The notes beneath the pieces were generated by a model, which saw only the letters and a list, made by a program, of their open reading frames with translations, was not told the origin of the DNA and ran no database searches. The position numbers were made by a program, and so were the translations under genes. DNA of 64,000 bases from Bullera alba (taxonomy: Eukaryota > Basidiomycota > Tremellomycetes > Tremellales > Bulleraceae), in NCBI GenBank assembly GCA_001600095.1, contig BCIX01000001.1, forward strand, positions 6,225,198 through 6,289,197, given 5' to 3'. Below are positions 62,215 to 64,000 of the stretch, one piece after another (the stretch's first letter is position 1; every line of letters begins with the position of its first letter).

Positions 62215-64000
62215 ATGCCTTCCTCTTTCACGATTTCTCACAACCCACCGGTCGATTTCATTATCATGGACGCCACGGACATCGCGAGATCTTCACAGCA
62301 CGAGAATGCACTAGTCTTCTTATCGATGAAGAAGGCACTCCTCTCCAACACGACAGCGATGCTTGAGGAGTCCAAGAAGGTCAGAGACACTCTTTCCGCC
62401 CACATGGTCAACGGAAATCTGCGAGGCATCGATCGCTCACAGATCGGTGCGCTGACCAACGATACGGCTGATTATCTCGTACACTGCGCATGGCCGGAGC
62501 AGTTACCTCATATCCCCTCCAATGAAGTCGGCAACGATACAGCACTTCAGAAAGCATACGGCGCGAATGTTGTTGGGGCGGCTCGAGAGACCATCGGGTA
62601 CATCGATGACGCGGTCGAAGCTTTCAACAGCGTCCAAAGCCTACTCAAGACGAAGGTTTCGCACGATATTGGACCTGAAGCGTCACTGGAGGACAGCATG
62701 CGATATCTGGAATTCAAGTCCCAAACTGTGCTAGATGATCACGCCGACCAGCCCGACTTGATCGAAGAGCTCCTCGAAGACGCTCAAGCCGCCGCACATA
62801 CATGCAACAGCCAGCTCCTCTTCAGCCAAGCTCTCCGACAAACTGCCGAGCTTTTCCGCGAGGGTTTGAAGAGGCCACTCAAGGATTTTCAGCATGTCAC
62901 CTCTTCTGCTCTCGGCTACATGTCCTTGCAAGACGCAGTGGAAAAGATGGCTGCGGTCGAGTTTGAGGAGGCTGAAAAGGTCAAGGCAGGAGTCGAGTCC
63001 TTGCAGATCGTGTTGGACGATTTGGCCAAAAAGACCGGCGTATCACATGCGGATCGACTTGCTTCAAACAAAGAGCTTGACTTTTCGCGCCTCTGGCCCG
63101 GCCTTCGCCTGGACGATGTCGAAACGTTTACCAACACCCGCAAGCAGATGCTAGAATCAGGTACCGTGTCTAACCCTTTCTTTGGGAGCATCGGAACGAA
63201 GGGTAAGTCAAAGGCGTTCCTGAAATGGACAGGAAGGTTGATGACTGATCGCCTGAACGCGTAGGCGACCGTGAACGAAGACCTACTAAAGTTTTCTGGT
63301 TCGACATGAAGCCCGCCCAGATCTTCAAGGATCTAGGACTCCGCACCGTCGACGACGCTATCGCAAACCTCTCGAGCATCATTGGTTGGACGCCCAAAGC
63401 TCCCGACGGAGAGAGTCTGGAGACAAGGCTGAGAACCGTGCTTGGTGAATGGGCGACACGAAGGGACAGTCTTCCCGCACTGACGGACGACCAGCTGAGG
63501 GAGGCGGCGACAGGCAAGCTTGCCCGATTGAACTGCAAAAGAATCACTCAACATTCAAAGATCCTGAATGACATGTGGAGCAAAGTCGACGATGCAACGA
63601 TGAAAATGTTTGACAATGGCTTGTCCGAGATCGAAAGTGCCAGACGAGACGACAAAAAAGGTCCAGCTAAGTCGACTCTCTACGACGCTCTGAGAGACAC
63701 TGCGGAATCAGACAAGATGCTCGCTCGGGCGCTCCTCGATCAGCTGTCAGCGAAAGAGGGATCTCCTGAAGAGATGCAATCGCTCCGCCAACTCGAAGAG
63801 GTCATCAACAGGACTACCAAGACTCGAGAATCGGTCGCGCAGACCTGGACTGATACTCTTGGAGCAAGTGGTGAATCAATCAGAACCCTCGACGATCTGC
63901 GAAAGTACGTTCCAGGGTCGATCTCGAAGACTGGAGCAAATTCCAAGCAGGCCGCGCGACGAAGGAGGCGAAGGCAGGAGAGGTCCAACACAGCTACATC
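62215..64000 (+). CDS. Large helical protein of unknown function, N-terminal part
   Basis: The frame is open from ATG 62215 to a splice site near 63206 (GGT/AAGTCA) and resumes at GCGACCGTGAACG (from about 63265), continuing to the window end, so the gene is cut. About 570 codons are present. The translation is mostly helical, rich in Ala, Leu, Glu, Asp and Lys (KKALLSNTTAMLEESKKVRD, ERAKSR-free), with no Cys pairs, transmembrane stretch or signal peptide. KVFWFDMKPAQIFKDLGLRT after the intron and a basic stretch (SKQAARRRRRRQERS) close to the edge are the most distinctive segments. Repeated SLEDSMRYLEF- and RQLEEVINRTT-like helices suggest helical bundles. I do not recognise a family. A start at 62266 (MDATDIARSSQHE) is supported by the TATA-like box. 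Confidence 0.65.

Overview
The window is intron-rich nuclear DNA from a basidiomycete yeast, most likely a tremellomycete in the Cryptococcus/Kwoniella/Papiliotrema neighbourhood. The evidence is the gene architecture: many introns of about 40-60 nt that start GTGAGT/GTAAGT, carry a CTGAC/CTAAC-type branch site and end CAG/TAG a few bases later. A DUF6534-type membrane protein typical of basidiomycetes, an Ssk2-type HOG-pathway MAPKKK and compact spacing on both strands support this. I see no plasmid, phage, transposon, CRISPR or operon features. Most genes are multi-exon; coordinates run from start codon to stop codon and include introns.

Layout. 1-3.8 kb: the N-terminal part of a sulfite reductase beta subunit (MET5-like, cut by the window edge) and an unknown coiled-coil protein. 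4.6-8.7 kb: CWH43 (GPI-lipid remodelling). 9.7-15.2 kb: CHD1 chromatin remodeller, divergent from CWH43. 15.4-20.7 kb: an ADAL-type deaminase, an AAAP amino-acid transporter and a DUF6534 seven-helix protein. 21.0-23.7 kb: a PAF-acetylhydrolase-like lipase and a possible His-rich protein. 24.0-29.0 kb: CPS1 peptidase, the Rab GTPase YPT1 and the very small, heavily split QCR10. 29.9-30.0 kb: an intron-containing tRNA-Tyr. 30.8-32.2 kb: a taurine/sulfonate dioxygenase. 32.7-37.7 kb: SSK2-like MAPKKK. 38.1-44.5 kb: an unknown membrane protein with a long acidic run, an ALY/REF-like RRM protein, a coiled-coil protein and a PRELI/Ups lipid-transfer protein. 44.8-51 kb: ribosome and translation genes SDO1, PAB1 and RPS7, with an unknown membrane protein between PAB1 and RPS7. 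51.9-58.0 kb: Mpv17/Sym1-family protein, external-type NADH dehydrogenase, an HhH-fold nuclear protein and a DapA-family aldolase. 58.8-64 kb: a Zn2Cys6 transcription factor and the start of a large unknown protein that runs off the window.

The content is mostly housekeeping: translation, mitochondrial respiration, secretion, chromatin and stress signalling. The genes do not form an obvious cluster. Two are linked biochemically: the sulfonate dioxygenase yields sulfite, which is the substrate of the MET5-type enzyme about 30 kb away. I found no convincing new multi-gene system. The best leads are individual oddities: an in-frame stop next to a local duplication in the coiled-coil gene, the micro-exons of QCR10, the His-rich ORF with an equally long antisense ORF, a 10-bp hairpin in the tRNA-Tyr trailer, and an HhH-fold protein without a recognisable catalytic lysine.
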